From contig JAUVCL010000115.1 of assembly GCA_030595845.1 (NCBI GenBank), positions 1-6,172 of the forward strand: a stretch of 6,172 nt of DNA. The letters run 5' to 3'. Position numbers and translations under genes: made by a program. The DNA is from Campylobacterota bacterium (GTDB lineage: Bacteria; Campylobacterota; Campylobacteria; Campylobacterales; Sulfurovaceae). This document shows, piece by piece, positions 1-5,880 of this stretch; the stretch's first letter is position 1; each line of letters starts with the position of its first letter. The notes under the pieces are model-generated. The model made no database searches. It had not been told where the DNA came from and was given only the letters and a program-made list of their open reading frames with translations.

Positions 1-695
1 CTTTTGTCACCATGGCACGCATGGCGGGGATTCCTGCGCGTATCGTTACAGGTTATAAAGCTGATCCTTCCAATGGATTAAAAAACTATCTGGCAGTGAA
101 AGAAAAAAATGCACATGCCTGGGCAGAGCTCTACATCGATGAACACTGGGTACGTTTTGAAACAACTTCTACAGCAAGCAAGATAGAGAACAACGGTGAG
201 CTCACTGATCCAAATGAAAACACACAAAGTGCTTCAAGCTCTCTTTCTAAAGAGATCAACCTCTATCTTATGTATGTGAAGTACCAAGTTGAAACATGGG
301 TACTCTACTACTCTCACATAAGACAACTTCAACTCTTAGACTATGCGAAAAAGAACCCTATTTTCATCGTTAGCTTTGTATTGAGTTTCATTGCCCTTAT
401 CTTGCTCACTTTTATTATTATTGCCTACTTCAAAAGACCACAGTACGGCAGTGAAACTTTAGTCATTATGCAACCCTTATTGAAAAGATTAAAAAAAGAA
501 GCCTATGTGAGAGAGGAGGAAGAGACTTTACATCAGTATCTTCTTCGCTATAACAATACCTATCCCCATAAATCTTTTATTCGAGAAATAGATGCCTTAT
601 ATGAACAGATCATCTATGCTGACAAAAGTTCAAAAAGGAGAGAACAAGAGCTGAGAATCCTGATAAAAAAATTTCTCAAAGAAAAAAATGGTTAA
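1..695 (+). CDS. TgpA-like membrane transglutaminase, C-terminal part (5' end outside window)
   Basis: The frame is open to the window's left edge (first full codon at 3), so the gene starts upstream; the ATG at 12 is internal. The first residues, FVTMARMAGIPARIVTGY, match the stretch just after the catalytic Cys of transglutaminase-like domains, so that Cys should lie only a few residues outside. Counting from the Met at 12, HAWAEL holds the expected catalytic His (35), and WVRFETT (46-52) is the third catalytic motif, with Glu50 where Asp is usual. A linker with the RQLQLLDY pattern typical of this family leads to one membrane helix (about 115-139) and a cytoplasmic helical tail (about 148-224) resembling DUF4129. 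This order (transglutaminase, membrane helix, DUF4129) is that of Pseudomonas TgpA, whose N-terminal half is a multi-helix membrane region. The active domain should face the periplasm. Substrate is unknown. Such genes usually sit beside moxR and DUF58 genes, which may lie upstream. Confidence 0.85.
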   Translation, partial: FVTMARMAGIPARIVTGYKADPSNGLKNYLAVKEKNAHAWAELYIDEHWVRFETTSTASKIENNGELTDPNENTQSASSSLSKEINLYLMYVKYQVETWVLYYSHIRQLQLLDYAKKNPIFIVSFVLSFIALILLTFIIIAYFKRPQYGSETLVIMQPLLKRLKKEAYVREEEETLHQYLLRYNNTYPHKSFIREIDALYEQIIYADKSSKRREQELRILIKKFLKEKNG

Positions 696-703
696 CCCGC
701 TAC

Positions 704-712
704 TGCTATAGT
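704..712 (+). promoter_or_regulatory. Possible extended -10 promoter element for the ctp-pur operon
   Basis: TGCTATAGT fits an extended -10 (TGN then TATAGT, five of six bases of TATAAT). Transcription would begin near 719, inside the 5' arm of the 715-742 hairpin, so the new transcript would carry only part of the stem and would escape termination. No good -35 is seen upstream. A second candidate, TAAAAT at 744-749 just after the hairpin, also lacks a -35. Some promoter is expected in this gap because it is the only non-coding space before an eight-gene run, but which element is used cannot be decided by eye. Confidence 0.3.
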
Positions 713-714
713 AC

Positions 715-742
715 TAAAAAGCAACCTTTTAGTTGTTTTTTA
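715..742 (+). terminator. Probable Rho-independent terminator after the TgpA-like gene
   Basis: Positions 715-725 can pair with 732-742 as an 11-bp stem, including one G-U wobble (721 with 736), around a 6-base loop (726-731). The 5' arm is A-rich and the 3' arm ends in six T, so the U-tract forms part of the stem, as is common for terminators in AT-rich genomes. It lies 20 bases after the TAA at 693-695 and 35 bases before the protease start. The opposite strand also has A/T symmetry, so it could work in both directions. The pairing is seen directly; termination activity is inferred. Confidence 0.65.
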
Positions 743-776
743 ATAAAATAATGAACTTAATTCTAGAAAGAATATT

Positions 777-2135
777 ATGATAAAAAAAAGTAAAAAAATT
801 ATACTTGCAGGGCTGACATCAACGATTGCTGTTGCCTACATTTTTGGATCATTTGCTCAAGCAGACGATAATGCTACAAAAAAATATACACCTTCTACAG
901 CAAAAGAAAAACTTGAAGCCTACATCAAGTTTACACAGATTCTAAACGTGATAGAGAGTCAGTATGTAGATGATATAAACACCACAGATCTTGTCGACAA
1001 AGCACTCCAAGGACTCCTTACCAACCTTGATGCCCACTCTACCTTTATGAATACCAAAGACTATAAAGATCTCACGGTACAAACCAAAGGTGAGTTTGGT
1101 GGGTTGGGTATCTCTATCGGGATGAAAGATGGTGCCCTGACAGTCATCGCTCCTATAGATGGTACCCCAGCATTTAAAGCAGGTGTCAAAGCGGGTGATA
1201 TCATTTTAAAGATCAATGAAGTAGCAACGATCGGGATGAATATCGATGAGTCTGTCAAATTGATGAGGGGTAAACCTAAAACCTCTTTGGTTTTGACCAT
1301 TATTCGAAAACACGAGCCTAAACCACTTGAGATCAAGATCGTCAGAGATATTATCAAGATACAATCCGTCTATGTGAAGACCATAGAAGATAAACTACTC
1401 TATGTCCATGTCACATCCTTTGATCAAAAAGTAGTTGATGGGATCAAAAATGCCATGAAAGAGAAAAATGCAACAAAAGGGTTGATCCTTGACCTACGAA
1501 ATAATCCTGGAGGATTACTTGACCAGGCTGTAGGCGTTGTAGATCTATTTGTTGAAGAGGGTGCCATTGTAAGTCAAAAGGGTAAACTCAAAAGTGAAAA
1601 CCTAAGTTACAATGCCCACAAAAAAGATACTGATACCAGCACACCTATTGTTGTACTTGTAAACGGTGGTTCTGCCTCTGCTTCGGAGATCGTAGCGGGT
1701 GCACTTCAGGACTTTAATCGAAGCATTGTTGTGGGTGAAAAAACATTTGGTAAAGGCTCTGTACAGGTTGTAATGCCAGTCGGTAATGATGAGGCATTGA
1801 AGCTTACTGTAGCACGTTATTATCTTCCAAGCGGACGTACTATTCAGGCTATAGGTGTGACACCTGATATCCTTGTACATATTGGGAAAATTGATTATAT
1901 CGGTGACCCTGTCTTACTAAAAGAGAGAGATCTTAAAAAGCACCTGGAAGGTGAATTGGCAAAGATCGACGTTAACACAACAAAATCAAATGAGGGTAAT
2001 CTCACCTTGGACAGTAACGGAACTGTCGTGGATGACACTATCATCACTGAAGAACAAATCTACAATGATGCACAGCTTAAATCTGCTGTAGATATTCTAA
2101 AAGCACTTATCATCACAAACAAAGGAAAAAAATAA
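777..2135 (+). CDS. ctpA: Periplasmic S41-family C-terminal processing protease
   Basis: A Ser/Lys protease of the tail-specific (Prc/CtpA) family that trims or degrades exported proteins from their C-terminus. The 452-residue product begins with a Sec signal peptide: KKSKK, a hydrophobic core, and AQA before a likely cut at 29/30. An N-terminal helical region (40-100, with DAHSTFM at 85-91) leads into a PDZ domain (about 105-178, with GGLGISI and the GVKAGDIILKIN loop) that binds substrate C-termini. The peptidase core follows: LILDLRNNPGG (236-246), NGGSASASE with the likely nucleophile Ser301, and EKTFGKGSVQ with general base Lys326 and assisting Gln330. The Ser-to-Lys spacing of 25 equals that in E. 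coli Prc (452/477), so the enzyme looks intact. A polar tail (about 375-430) ends in a helix. AGAAAG at 765-770, six bases before the ATG, is a fair ribosome site. It is the first gene of the operon, and its stop overlaps the purC start by one base. Confidence 0.95.
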   Translation: MIKKSKKIILAGLTSTIAVAYIFGSFAQADDNATKKYTPSTAKEKLEAYIKFTQILNVIESQYVDDINTTDLVDKALQGLLTNLDAHSTFMNTKDYKDLTVQTKGEFGGLGISIGMKDGALTVIAPIDGTPAFKAGVKAGDIILKINEVATIGMNIDESVKLMRGKPKTSLVLTIIRKHEPKPLEIKIVRDIIKIQSVYVKTIEDKLLYVHVTSFDQKVVDGIKNAMKEKNATKGLILDLRNNPGGLLDQAVGVVDLFVEEGAIVSQKGKLKSENLSYNAHKKDTDTSTPIVVLVNGGSASASEIVAGALQDFNRSIVVGEKTFGKGSVQVVMPVGNDEALKLTVARYYLPSGRTIQAIGVTPDILVHIGKIDYIGDPVLLKERDLKKHLEGELAKIDVNTTKSNEGNLTLDSNGTVVDDTIITEEQIYNDAQLKSAVDILKALIITNKGKK

Positions 2136-2863
2136 TGGTGCATGACACACTGGTCAAACAGACACTGATCTACGAAGGCAAAGCAAAAAAAATATGGTCA
2201 ACGGAATATCCCGATCTTTATATTTCTGAATTTAAAGATGATCTCACTGCCTTTAATGGTGAAAAGAAATCAAGTGAAACAGGTAAAGGTGCTCTTAATA
2301 ACGAGATCTCTACAGAACTTTTCAAATACTTGAATGAGAAAGGTATAGCTACACACTTTGTTGAGATGATAGATGCCAACCACATGCTTCATAAAAAAGC
2401 AGAAGTGATCTACATCGAGGTGATCGTGAGAAACATTGCTACAGGTTCTTTGAGTAGAAACCTTGGTATCGCAGATAAAACTGTACTTCCTTTTACCTTG
2501 GTAGAGTTTGACTATAAAAATGATGCGCTGGGTGATCCAAAACTCAATGATCAGCATTGTCTTCTTCTGAATCTTGTGAAAGACAGCTCTGAACTTGACT
2601 ACATCAGATACATGGCAAGAAGAATCAACACGATCCTTTCAGAGTTCTATGCAGGGCTTGATATTAAAGTGGTAGATTTCAAATTGGAATTTGGTAGAGA
2701 CAGCGATGGTAACATCATTTTGATCGATGAGCTTAGTCCAGATAACTTCAGACTATGGGATACCAATACGGATGAAAAACTAGACAAAGACAGATTTAGA
2801 CAAGGACTTGGTGGACTTACAGAAGCCTACAAAATGGTACTTGACAGAATTAAAAACAGATAA
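2135..2863 (+). CDS. purC: Phosphoribosylaminoimidazole-succinocarboxamide synthase (SAICAR synthase)
   Basis: This cytoplasmic enzyme joins aspartate to CAIR with ATP to give SAICAR in de novo purine synthesis. The 242-residue length is normal for the bacterial single-domain form. Family motifs run in order: YEGKAKKI (13-20, ATP-binding loop), FKDDLTAFNGEKK (33-45), GALNNEIS (52-59), VRNIATGSLSRNLG (98-111), the signature VVDFKLEFG (179-187), and LIDELSPDNFRLWD (196-209), which carries metal- and substrate-binding acidic residues. The ATG at 2135 shares its A with the TAA of ctp (TAATG) and is preceded by AAAGGA at 2121-2126, so translation is probably coupled to the protease gene. The first enzyme-like motif begins only 12 residues in, so there is no room for a later start. 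No sign of damage. Confidence 0.97.
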   Translation: MVHDTLVKQTLIYEGKAKKIWSTEYPDLYISEFKDDLTAFNGEKKSSETGKGALNNEISTELFKYLNEKGIATHFVEMIDANHMLHKKAEVIYIEVIVRNIATGSLSRNLGIADKTVLPFTLVEFDYKNDALGDPKLNDQHCLLLNLVKDSSELDYIRYMARRINTILSEFYAGLDIKVVDFKLEFGRDSDGNIILIDELSPDNFRLWDTNTDEKLDKDRFRQGLGGLTEAYKMVLDRIKNR

Positions 2864-2870
2864 AAGGAAG
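2863..2870 (+). promoter_or_regulatory. Ribosome binding site that fixes the purS start at 2874
   Basis: AAAGGAAG sits directly after the purC stop, with its AGGA core five bases before the ATG at 2874. The same frame is open back to an ATG at 2808 inside purC, but that start has no such site and would add 22 residues unlike any PurS. The ribosome site and the family alignment therefore both choose 2874. Confidence 0.85.
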
Positions 2871-2873
2871 AAC

Positions 2874-3113
2874 ATGGAAGCAGTAGTAAACGTATTTTTA
2901 AAAGAAGGTGTACTTGACCCACAGGGAAAAGCAGCACATCATGCACTGGACTCCCTAGGCTTTCCTGGTGTTGAGGATGTACGTATAGGTAAACAGATCA
3001 TTATAAAGCTCACAACGGATGACAGAACAAAAGCTGAAGCTGAAGTCAAAGAGATGTGTGAAACACTTCTTGCCAATACGGTCATTGAAGACTATACAAT
3101 AGAGATCAACTAA
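2874..3113 (+). CDS. purS: FGAM synthase subunit PurS
   Basis: A 79-residue protein, typical in size for PurS, the small subunit that joins PurQ (glutaminase) to PurL (synthetase) and helps pass ammonia between them when FGAR is converted to FGAM. Features of the family are visible: an opening beta strand EAVVNVFLKEGVLDPQGKA (2-20) with the conserved V-x-D-P-x-G element, then LDSLGF (25-30), VRIGKQIIIKL (36-46), and a closing helix and strand ending YTIEIN. It lies 10 bases after purC and one base before purQ, so the two small-complex subunits are probably made together in fixed ratio. The partner purL is not in the window and must be elsewhere in the genome. Starting at 2874 rather than 2808 is preferred for the reasons given at the ribosome site. 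Confidence 0.95.
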   Translation: MEAVVNVFLKEGVLDPQGKAAHHALDSLGFPGVEDVRIGKQIIIKLTTDDRTKAEAEVKEMCETLLANTVIEDYTIEIN

Positions 3114-3114
3114 T

Positions 3115-3786
3115 ATGAAGGTAGCAGTATTAAGATTCCCGGGAACAAACTGTGAGTTTGATACCCAGTATGCTTTTGAAAAATTAGGACATGCTACTGA
3201 GCTTGTTTGGCATGAAAATGAATCTTTACCTGAGGGTATTGACCTTGTAGTGGTACCTGGGGGGTTTTCTTATGGAGACTACTTACGTTCTGGGTCTATT
3301 GCAAGATTTTCTCCTGTCATGAAAGCCGTCGTTTCTTTTGCAAATGATGGTGGCAGAGTGCTTGGTATCTGTAACGGTTTCCAGATCCTTACAGAAGCAG
3401 GACTGCTTCCTGGAGCATTGAAGCGTAACAACGATCTGCATTTCATCTCAAAACACCAAAACCTTTGTGTAATCAATAATGACAATGCTTTTTTAAACAA
3501 ATGTGAAACAGGAGAAGTACTTAATATCCCTATCGCCCATGCGGACGGAAACTATTACATTGATGAATCAGGCTTTGAAAAGCTTGAAGCCAACGATCAA
3601 ATACTTCTTCGTTATTCCGATGAAAAGGGAGCGCCTGTTGTTGTGAATGGTTCAGTGACTTCCATTGCCGGTGTTTGTAATGAGAGTAAAAATGTATTTG
3701 GTCTTATGCCTCACCCTGAACGTGCGTTAGAAGCCATACTCGGAAGCGAAGATGGTCTACGTATGCTCAAAGGTTTTGAAGCCTAA
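3115..3786 (+). CDS. purQ: FGAM synthase glutaminase subunit PurQ
   Basis: This class I glutamine amidotransferase supplies ammonia from glutamine to the PurL/PurS complex in the fourth step of purine synthesis. The 223-residue length is usual for the stand-alone subunit (not the fused large PurL of E. coli). It opens with VAVLRFPGTNCEFDT (3-17), then VVPGGFSYGDYLRSG (46-60), the nucleophile elbow GICNGFQIL with Cys86, PIAHADGNYY (139-148), and MPHPERA (198-204) giving the other triad members His200 and Glu202. All catalytic residues are present. The Ala-Asp in AHADG replaces the Gly-Glu seen in many relatives, a mild variation. Only one base separates it from purS; AGAGAT at 3101-3106 is a weak ribosome site, so coupling to purS translation is likely. 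Its TAA overlaps the next ATG by one base. Confidence 0.97.
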   Translation: MKVAVLRFPGTNCEFDTQYAFEKLGHATELVWHENESLPEGIDLVVVPGGFSYGDYLRSGSIARFSPVMKAVVSFANDGGRVLGICNGFQILTEAGLLPGALKRNNDLHFISKHQNLCVINNDNAFLNKCETGEVLNIPIAHADGNYYIDESGFEKLEANDQILLRYSDEKGAPVVVNGSVTSIAGVCNESKNVFGLMPHPERALEAILGSEDGLRMLKGFEA

Positions 3787-4829
3787 TGAAACATTTTCGC
3801 TCTGTCTGGCTCCTACTAGGATACATACTTGCTTACACCATAACATTGAGTGCACAGAGTGAATTTAAATACAGCTATATGCCTAAAACAGTGTATGAAA
3901 ATCAACTTTTTCCTGTCACGATCATAGGGATAGGTGAAAAAGGCAAAAGCAACAATCAATTTACCTTTGACCGATCGAGTAATATCAGGCCACTATTTGA
4001 CGAACCCCTGATCGTACGTAACGGGGATGACAGTTTTTATACCTTTTACTTTCAGGCAGAAACACTTGATATCCGTATCCCTGCGCTTCATATCTCCTCT
4101 GAGACCACAGATAAAACCTTTTCCTCTCAACGTATTGCTATCAAAGAATTAAAGAAAAGAGACGACTTCTGTCATGTACTTGCTGCAGATATGAAGATCA
4201 AAAACTCTCAAGTCTCTAATTATGATGAGAAAAACCATATCGTCACGCTCTCCATAGAAGCCTTTGAGGCTAACCTTGAAGATATGACTCTTAACAATGT
4301 ATCCGAATCTGACATTGAGTCCTTAAAGCGTGAGTTTGCCAAAGTGGAAGCTGAATTTTATGTGGTTCTCCCTGTTGAGCAAAAAGAGCTTAAATTCACT
4401 TATTTTAACACGATTAAAAAACAATATGTTTTCCTGGAAGTACCAGTAGTCGTTGCAGATGCTTCTGTGGTAACACAATCTGATCTTAATCCCAAAGAAG
4501 ATAATTTTGAGAAACTAAAGAAATATACTTTTATGTTTCTGTTTGCTTTTTTTCTCATCACCTTTTTATTTAAAAGAGATTTCTTCTATCTCGTCTTTGC
4601 TGTGGTGTCACTTATCACCCTCTTGACCTTCTACATACCACTTAAAAAGATATGTGTAAAACAGGGGGCTTCTTTGTACATTTTACCAACTAAAACAAGT
4701 ACTATCAGTACCAAGATAGATCAAAAGCTGGACACGATGTTATTGGGTGAAAGCGAAGGCTTTCAAAAAGTTGAATACAAAGAAGGAATCATAGGATGGA
4801 TAAAAAATGAAGATCTTTGCAACAATTAG
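3786..4829 (+). CDS. BatD-like membrane-anchored periplasmic protein with C-terminal SH3-like domain
   Basis: I do not know a characterised orthologue; the position matches the putative periplasmic protein between purQ and plsC in Campylobacter. The 347-residue product has a signal peptide (hydrophobic 7-21, likely cut after LSA at 23), then a beta-rich region (26-230) that starts YSYMPKTVYENQLFPVTI, like the immunoglobulin-type opening of BatD (oxygen-tolerance) proteins. Two membrane helices follow (about 247-262 and 266-284), separated by FKRD. With positive residues inside, both ends face the periplasm. The last part (289-347) resembles a bacterial SH3 domain: VKQGASLYILPT, a glycine turn LLGESEG, then KVEYKEGIIGWIKNEDL. 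Cys290 and Cys345 flank this domain and could form a disulfide; Cys129 is alone. BatD and BatE proteins belong to MoxR-type gene clusters, which fits the TgpA-like gene at the window start. The function is not known, and the BatD relation is inferred from pattern only. It shares one base with purQ and 23 with plsC. Confidence 0.75.
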   Translation: MKHFRSVWLLLGYILAYTITLSAQSEFKYSYMPKTVYENQLFPVTIIGIGEKGKSNNQFTFDRSSNIRPLFDEPLIVRNGDDSFYTFYFQAETLDIRIPALHISSETTDKTFSSQRIAIKELKKRDDFCHVLAADMKIKNSQVSNYDEKNHIVTLSIEAFEANLEDMTLNNVSESDIESLKREFAKVEAEFYVVLPVEQKELKFTYFNTIKKQYVFLEVPVVVADASVVTQSDLNPKEDNFEKLKKYTFMFLFAFFLITFLFKRDFFYLVFAVVSLITLLTFYIPLKKICVKQGASLYILPTKTSTISTKIDQKLDTMLLGESEGFQKVEYKEGIIGWIKNEDLCNN

Positions 4830-5517
4830 ATTTTACTGGGGTGCTTTTGTCATTTCATTTAATACTGCTGTCTTAATGATACCGGCATTGATGCTATTTG
4901 GAAAATACAAAAGTACGATTGTACATCATATTAATTCTTTGACACTTTGGATGATGGGTGGAATTGCTTTAAAAAAAGGAAAAATGAATAAAAATGCCGA
5001 TATGTATGTGATGAATCATCAAGGCATCGTAGATATTATAGGACTTGAAGCAGTACAAAATAATCATGTACGTTGGGCAGCAAAAAAAGAACTTTTTGAT
5101 ACTTTATGGTTTGGTAATCTTCTAGTCCATGCGGAACAAATCTCTATTGACAGAGGGGGGAAATCTTCTTTACGTAAATTTATCTCTGATGTTGAAGCGT
5201 CTAGGGATGTCTACAAACGTCCAGTTGCTATATTCCCAGAGGGAACAAGAACAGATGGACAAGCGTTACTTTCATTTAAGGGTGGAACAAAACTGATCGC
5301 TGAAAAGTTAGGACTTAAAATCCAACCCATTGTTATCACAGGAAGTAAAAAACTACTAAACGAACATAATAAAACTGGACATTCTGCTATAGTACACTAC
5401 CATTTTTTAGATACTGTTGATGTACGTACAGCGGATAAAGATTGGTATAATACTATTAGAGACGACATGCAAAAGGTTATAGATGACGAGTTTAACAACA
5501 ATCATCGCAGTCGCTAG
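4807..5517 (+). CDS. plsC: 1-acyl-sn-glycerol-3-phosphate acyltransferase
   Basis: An inner-membrane enzyme that adds the second acyl chain to lysophosphatidic acid, giving phosphatidic acid, the precursor of membrane phospholipids. The 236-residue protein shows the four acyltransferase blocks in order: NHQGIVD (70-76; His71 and Asp76 form the catalytic HX4D pair), ISIDRGG (112-118, glycerol-phosphate binding), FPEGTRTDG (143-151) and IQPIVITGS (172-180). A hydrophobic helix at about 8-32 anchors the N-terminus. The start lies 23 bases inside the preceding gene, with AGGATGG at 4793-4799 as ribosome site. This agrees with the usual short N-terminal lead before the first block, and no better start exists downstream. 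The 5' part has more A-runs than its neighbours, but the motifs are intact and I see no sign of transfer. Related acyltransferases (lyso-ornithine lipid, for example) share these motifs; the plain PlsC call is favoured by context. Confidence 0.92.
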   Translation: MKIFATIRFYWGAFVISFNTAVLMIPALMLFGKYKSTIVHHINSLTLWMMGGIALKKGKMNKNADMYVMNHQGIVDIIGLEAVQNNHVRWAAKKELFDTLWFGNLLVHAEQISIDRGGKSSLRKFISDVEASRDVYKRPVAIFPEGTRTDGQALLSFKGGTKLIAEKLGLKIQPIVITGSKKLLNEHNKTGHSAIVHYHFLDTVDVRTADKDWYNTIRDDMQKVIDDEFNNNHRSR

Positions 5518-5872
5518 CGGTGGTGCCATAGGGGCAACACTCAGACTGCTAATCAATGGATTTACCAATAAACATGTTGTACATGCCCTGCCTTTGGGTA
5601 CACTTGCTGTCAATCTCATAGGGTCTCTGCTTATAGGTATGTTATTCGCCTATTTTCACCTCAATACTTCCCTCTCACCAAACGTCAAAACATTTTTGGT
5701 GACAGGGATACTGGGTGCACTCACTACCTACTCTACTTTCGCCATAGAGAGTTTCTTTTTGCTTCAATCAGGACACTACATACATGCCTTTGCCAATATG
5801 GCACTTAACCTTTTTGGTACCATTCTCCTCGCAGGGATCGGATACCTACTTATATTGCAAATCACAAAATAG
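5483..5872 (+). CDS. crcB: Fluoride ion channel CrcB/Fluc
   Basis: A small inner-membrane channel that lets toxic fluoride leave the cell; it works as an antiparallel dual-topology dimer. The 129-residue protein has the usual four hydrophobic helices (about 4-26, 36-58, 68-94 with a break, 100-125). Family motifs are GGAIGATLR (13-21), NLIGS (44-48; Asn44 lines the pore), and GILGALTTYSTF (75-86), the broken third helix that holds the central sodium site and the Phe-box. Here the first aromatic of that box is Tyr83 instead of the common Phe; Phe86 is kept. The gene overlaps plsC by 35 bases in another frame; AAAAGG at 5471-5476, six bases before the ATG, supports this start, as does the short lead before the glycine motif. 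A single copy is enough for a homodimer; no second crcB is adjacent. No fluoride riboswitch precedes it, as there is no leader. Confidence 0.94.
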   Translation: MTSLTTIIAVASGGAIGATLRLLINGFTNKHVVHALPLGTLAVNLIGSLLIGMLFAYFHLNTSLSPNVKTFLVTGILGALTTYSTFAIESFFLLQSGHYIHAFANMALNLFGTILLAGIGYLLILQITK

Positions 5873-5876
5873 GAAA
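5871..5876 (+). promoter_or_regulatory. Ribosome binding site supporting a TTG start at 5881
   Basis: AGGAAA begins within the TAG stop of crcB and its AGGA core is six bases before TTG at 5881. No in-frame ATG occurs near the beginning of the following open frame, so this site is the main reason to accept the rare TTG start. Confidence 0.6.
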
Positions 5877-5880
5877 TACA

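Noticed and set aside
1061..1357. 98-codon open frame on the - strand inside the protease gene
   Set aside because: It lies wholly opposite the PDZ coding region, has no ribosome site, and its product looks like a reverse-frame artefact.
1602..1880. 92-codon open frame on the - strand opposite the protease catalytic core
   Set aside because: Fully opposite highly conserved catalytic codons (Ser301, Lys326); no motif or ribosome site of its own.
2270..2557. 95-codon open frame on the - strand inside purC
   Set aside because: Shadow of a well-supported gene with clear family motifs in the + frame.
2808..2873. Longer purS starting at the ATG at 2808 within purC
   Set aside because: The added 22 residues do not resemble PurS, and the strong ribosome site is located before 2874.
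3259..3264. Run of six G in purQ, considered as a phase-variable tract
   Set aside because: Contingency tracts in Campylobacter are usually longer (about eight or more G), and these bases encode the conserved Pro-Gly-Gly of an essential-type enzyme.
3279..3500. 73-codon open frame on the - strand inside purQ
   Set aside because: Opposite the PurQ nucleophile region; composition explained by the + strand gene.
5155..5160. Run of six G in plsC, considered as a phase-variable tract
   Set aside because: Too short, and it encodes the conserved Arg-Gly-Gly following the IDR motif of the acyltransferase.
5407..5619. 70-codon open frame on the - strand across the plsC/crcB overlap
   Set aside because: Opposite two real genes; no supporting signals.
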